NCBI GenBank assembly: GCA_036794395.1
Contig: DAIRGS010000330.1
Coordinates: forward strand, 1-7,885
DNA: 7,885 nucleotides
Direction: 5' to 3'
Source of the DNA: DASXMX01 sp036794395
Lineage (GTDB): Bacteria; Planctomycetota; Phycisphaerae; Tepidisphaerales; Tepidisphaeraceae
The notes beneath the pieces were generated by a model, which did no database searches, was not told the origin of the DNA, and worked only from the letters and a program-made list of their open reading frames with translations. A program made the translations under genes and the position numbers. Positions 5,414-7,885 of this stretch are shown one piece after another; within the stretch, counting starts at the first letter, position 1, and each line of letters opens with the position of its first letter.

Positions 5414-6121
5414 ATGGTTACAACGTCGGCACCCGGGGCAATACTCTTCGGTCGCACACGGCAGGCAATTCTTGCCTTAACGTTCCTTCGCCCAGATGAA
5501 ATGTTTTACCTCCGGGAAATCATTCGGCGAACAGGATGCGGCACGGGTGCGGTGCAGCGCGAACTCAAACTGCTGACCGAAAGCGGAATTCTTCGCCGAG
5601 ACCGGCACCGGTTTTTCCAGGCCAATTCTGGCTCGCCGATCTACGGGCCGCTGAAGCAGATCGTTATTCGCACGGTTGGACTGGGCGATCGACTTCGCAG
5701 TGCGTTAAGCGACGTCGTCAGCCAAGTGGCGGTGGCATTTATCTTTGGCTCATTCGCTCGCGGCGAACCAGACGAGCGAAGCGATGTGGACGTGCTAGTT
5801 ATCTCATACGACAATCGCCTTACGGTGGAGCATGTCAGCGCTCTGTTCCGTAAGGAACAGGAACAAATCGGACGGGAGATTAGCCCGTTTGTGCTCAGTG
5901 TGGACGAATGGAAAGATAAGCTGAAGATGGGGAACGCGTTTATCGGGCGGGTGATGAACAGCGAAAAGGTTTTTTTGATCGGAGGGGATGATGAGCTTAA
6001 ACGACTGGCAGAGGAACGGATGGCTCAAGGCTCACAATCCCACAGTTCAGGAAGTCACAGATCTTCTCACGCTGGCCGATCGCGATCTTCGAAACGCAAA
6101 GGCAAAGGGTCTGGACGATGA
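5414..6121 (+). CDS. Winged-helix plus MNT nucleotidyltransferase, putative antitoxin
   Basis: This 235-residue protein has two recognisable parts. Residues 10-90 form a winged-helix DNA-binding domain (helices around TRQAILALTFL, FYLREIIRRTG and TGAVQRELKLLTESGIL, then a beta wing at RRDRHRFFQA). Residues 100-190 form a minimal nucleotidyltransferase (DNA polymerase beta type) with GSFARG (112-117) and SDVDVLV (123-129), which provide the Gly-Ser and the two metal-binding Asp residues. In MNT/HEPN systems such proteins neutralise a HEPN partner, in characterised cases by adding AMP to it; that activity here is inferred. The conserved part ends near KVFLIGGDDELKRLAEERMA. The last 30 or so residues are a Ser/His then Arg/Lys/Gly-rich tail encoded over the start of the next gene. 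No Shine-Dalgarno precedes ATG 5414, and promoter placement suggests leaderless translation. Confidence 0.85.
   Translation: MVTTSAPGAILFGRTRQAILALTFLRPDEMFYLREIIRRTGCGTGAVQRELKLLTESGILRRDRHRFFQANSGSPIYGPLKQIVIRTVGLGDRLRSALSDVVSQVAVAFIFGSFARGEPDERSDVDVLVISYDNRLTVEHVSALFRKEQEQIGREISPFVLSVDEWKDKLKMGNAFIGRVMNSEKVFLIGGDDELKRLAEERMAQGSQSHSSGSHRSSHAGRSRSSKRKGKGSGR
5981..5987 (+). promoter_or_regulatory. Ribosome binding site of the HEPN gene
   Basis: GGAGGGG lies directly before ATG 5988 and gives proper spacing (about 5 nt after GGAGG) to ATG 5991. This favours 5991 as the start. The site is inside the MNT reading frame, so the HEPN gene is translated from within its partner's coding sequence. 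Confidence 0.65.
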
Positions 6122-6443
6122 CTGGCGGTTCAGCATCGCCTACAACGCGATTCTACAAGCTGCGACGGCCGCATTGATCGCGTCCGGTTACAGTGTGCAA
6201 AAGGGTGACTCACATCACTTTCGAGTAATCGGGTCAATGGCATTTACGCTGGGCCTAGAAGCGCAATTACTCGATAAGCTTGATCGCTACCGCAAGCGAA
6301 GGAGCATGACGATATACGACGTGGCCGGTGTCATCACGGCGATAGAATCGAAGGATATGCAGACTGTCGCCACTGATATTGTCGGGCAGGTTCACGAATG
6401 GCTGGCGCAAAAGCATCCCGGGTTGATTAAGCCAAAGAAATAG
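5991..6443 (+). CDS. HEPN-like protein, putative toxin partner of the MNT protein
   Basis: A 150-residue, mostly helical protein (151 if ATG 5988 is used). It has the layout I recall for HEPN proteins encoded after winged-helix/MNT genes: WLKAHNPT near the start, LLTLADRDLRNAKAKGL, DWRFSIAYNAILQAATAALIASGY, the SHHFRVI segment, then YRKRRSMTIYD, and a last helix ending VHEWLAQKHPGL. HEPN toxins such as HepT are RNases with an R-x(4-6)-H motif; here the matching region has Arg100-105 and Tyr110, with no His at the expected place, so ribonuclease activity is uncertain. His76-His77 is the only His pair. The gene overlaps the MNT gene by 131 nt. Together they form a likely toxin-antitoxin or defence module, with the promoter and palindrome upstream of the first gene. 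Confidence 0.8.
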   Translation: MSLNDWQRNGWLKAHNPTVQEVTDLLTLADRDLRNAKAKGLDDDWRFSIAYNAILQAATAALIASGYSVQKGDSHHFRVIGSMAFTLGLEAQLLDKLDRYRKRRSMTIYDVAGVITAIESKDMQTVATDIVGQVHEWLAQKHPGLIKPKK

Positions 6444-6446
6444 CCC

Positions 6447-6488
6447 GACGCGAAGATACGCAGTGTTGCGGCGAAGAAAAGCCGCGTC
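6447..6488. terminator. Inverted repeats between convergent genes, weak terminator candidate
   Basis: GACGCG (6447-6452) pairs with CGCGTC (6483-6488), and alternatively GCGGC (6468-6472) pairs with GCCGC (6481-6485). The two structures exclude each other. They lie in the 43-nt gap between the HEPN stop and the convergent DUF3179 stop. There is no T-tract, so a terminator role rests mainly on position. Confidence 0.25.
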
Positions 6489-7716
6489 ACGACCCGGATG
6501 TAACCGCTGATTTTTGCTCTCGCTCCCCGGTGCGGAGGGTGAGTTCGGGGTACCAGAATTTCATGACGCCCCAGTAGAGGCGGTCCTGGACGGGGAGGGG
6601 GATGAGGCGGGAGCCCTGCATTTCTTTTTTGTATTGGCCGCCGACCCAGACGCCGTTGGCGGACCAGGCGGATCCGGTGTCGGAGTCGATGAACATGGCG
6701 TTTTTGATTTTGTGATCGCGATCGAGGCTGAACCGGGGAAAGAGCTCCTGTTTTTTGAGGTAGCAGGAGAAGGCGCGGACGGGCTTGTCCGGAGATTCGC
6801 GGAAGACAAAAGCAGGGACTCCATCGACTTGAACGCGCTGGGGTTCGGGGCCGACGTCATCGGCCTTGAGGGCGGCGGGCTGCGTGGTGCCGATCAGGAC
6901 GATGGAACTGTTGGCCGGGTAATCGAGGATGGCCGGGGGCATGGGGTAGGCCGGCTGGATAGGGCCGTGGGGCGGGGCGGCGGTGCGGGGTTTGGCCGCG
7001 GCGGGCGGCTGCATGATCTTGGTGAGCGGGTTGGAATCGCGCCATTGCCTCCAGGTTGTGGTGCTTAAAACGACCGGCGCTCCAAAACCGACCGGCTTTT
7101 TGCCGTTAATCAGTTGGCCGGTGAGGGCGTTGATGAACTGGCCGTCGGCGCGGTTGTAGAGCAGCATTGCGTTGGCGGGCATCGAGACGATTTCGATATC
7201 TCGAGCGCGGACATCGCGGTTAATGGTTTGGCCGACCGCGCGATTGGCGAAGGCGGACCACATCAGCATCATGCACTTCTCATGATCGCTCTGGAGAATC
7301 ACGGGGTTGTCGAAAAGGATGGAGTAGGGATAGGCAAAATAGCTATCGCCAAAGTGCAGTCCGACGATGTAATCATCATCGTTGGGAACAATGGGGGCAT
7401 CAGGGGCGGCTGCAAAGGTGGGATTTTCGATGACGGTAAGCCCGCCGGCCGGATCGGTTACAAATCGATGGACGAACAGCGCCAAAACCGGCCCAAGCCC
7501 GATCAGCCACCAGGCGCGGCGTTTGCCGGAGACGATCAGGCCCAATAGCACGATGCACAGGATCAGGGAGAAGAGGACGAGCGGCCACTCGAGCCGCCGG
7601 GACCAGACAATCAGTTCGACGCCATGTGCGTATTGCGCCCAGAAAGGATGCGTGCCGTAGGCGGCCACGGCTGCGGACAACACTGCGATTGCCAGGAGCA
7701 ATACGGGAATGAACAC
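6487..7716 (-). CDS. Membrane-anchored DUF3179 domain protein
   Basis: This 409-residue protein has three membrane helices at the N-terminus (about 2-20, 44-63 and 69-86) and a large domain, probably outside the cytoplasmic membrane. The domain matches DUF3179: DDYIVGLHFGDSYFAYPYSIL (113-134), LLYNRADGQFINALTGQLI (185-203) and TTTWRQW (219-225) in the first half, and FIDSDTGSAW (342-351), G-SRLIPLP (368-375) and YWGVMKFWYPELTL (381-394) in the second. The usual Y-C-P-L-C-G segment is replaced by HEKCMMLMWSAF (145-156), which keeps one Cys. A Pro/Ala-rich stretch (about 237-268) separates the halves. No function is established for the family to my knowledge. The start is GTG 7716: an in-frame TGA lies two codons upstream, and no ribosome site is seen. 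It converges on the HEPN gene. Confidence 0.85.
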   Translation of the reverse strand: MFIPVLLLAIAVLSAAVAAYGTHPFWAQYAHGVELIVWSRRLEWPLVLFSLILCIVLLGLIVSGKRRAWWLIGLGPVLALFVHRFVTDPAGGLTVIENPTFAAAPDAPIVPNDDDYIVGLHFGDSYFAYPYSILFDNPVILQSDHEKCMMLMWSAFANRAVGQTINRDVRARDIEIVSMPANAMLLYNRADGQFINALTGQLINGKKPVGFGAPVVLSTTTWRQWRDSNPLTKIMQPPAAAKPRTAAPPHGPIQPAYPMPPAILDYPANSSIVLIGTTQPAALKADDVGPEPQRVQVDGVPAFVFRESPDKPVRAFSCYLKKQELFPRFSLDRDHKIKNAMFIDSDTGSAWSANGVWVGGQYKKEMQGSRLIPLPVQDRLYWGVMKFWYPELTLRTGEREQKSAVTSGS

Positions 7717-7885
7717 GCGTCAAAATTAACCGTTTTGCGGGAAAATGCGAGGATACGGACGGCATTTTCGCAGATGGTTGGAGATATTTGGCTCGCCAGC
7801 AGGGAGAGTGCTTGTGGGCGAACATTGCTTGCACGGGTTGCAAACCCAATACCGTTCAACGCTGGATCACGATGCAGTCTCGGAA
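7717..7885. other. Unassigned end of the window
   Basis: These 169 nt should hold the promoter of the DUF3179 gene. I found no convincing -10/-35 pair. A plus-strand frame opens at ATG 7745 and stays open to the edge, but it resembles nothing and has no ribosome site. A small inverted repeat, GGGTT (7835-7839) and AACCC (7843-7847), is present. A neighbouring gene may begin or end just beyond the edge. Confidence 0.3.

Noticed and set aside
7745..7885. Possible start of a plus-strand gene at the window end
   Set aside because: Short, no ribosome site, no recognisable residues; cannot be told from chance.
7831..7885. tRNA-like stretch near the right edge (GGGTTGCAAACCC)
   Set aside because: Five-bp stem only; no acceptor, D or anticodon arm could be placed.

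Overview
The window looks like a piece of a bacterial chromosome with moderately high GC content. It is probably from Planctomycetota, perhaps a Phycisphaerae-like lineage. That placement is an inference from gene content and style: paralogous four-helix membrane proteins with a Pro-Ile-Pro...Leu-(Asp/Glu)-Tyr amino-terminal segment, a membrane-anchored DUF3179 protein, an Unstab_antitox-type small protein, several genes without a Shine-Dalgarno sequence, and short AT-rich intergenic repeats. No rRNA, tRNA, insertion sequence or CRISPR array was seen.

Left part (1-1860). The 3' end of moaC (molybdenum cofactor synthesis) runs rightward and ends inside a copy of a TGCAACG-based repeat. Facing it on the minus strand is a series read right to left. 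It starts with a strong extended -10 promoter and a 72-residue antitoxin-like gene. A four-helix membrane protein gene follows, overlapping the antitoxin gene by 20 nt. Next come three more copies of the repeat, and then a second membrane protein gene that is a diverged paralog of the first. The repeats therefore flank the second paralog on both sides.

Centre (1875-4982), all on the minus strand. pgi (glucose-6-phosphate isomerase) and a mannose-1-phosphate guanylyltransferase gene lie 9 nt apart and form a likely sugar-nucleotide operon. It could feed fructose-6-phosphate toward GDP-mannose, but phosphomannose isomerase and phosphomannomutase are not in the window. ruvX follows, beyond an AT-rich repeat element of about 90 bp.

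Right part (5116-7716). A small DUF2892-like two-helix membrane protein leads into a two-gene module. The first gene is a winged-helix plus minimal nucleotidyltransferase (MNT) protein, and the second is a HEPN-like protein overlapping it by 131 nt. The module has its own extended -10 promoter, a perfect 12-bp palindrome over the -10, and almost no leader. This is the organisation of an MNT/HEPN toxin-antitoxin system, with unusual details: a basic overprinted tail on the MNT protein and no RX4-6H motif in the HEPN partner. A convergent gene for a three-helix, membrane-anchored DUF3179 protein closes the annotated part. The last 169 nt hold no gene I can support.

The most unusual elements are the TGCAACG repeats with their moaC-terminating copy, the antitoxin gene fused by overlap to a membrane protein instead of a toxin, and the compact MNT/HEPN module.
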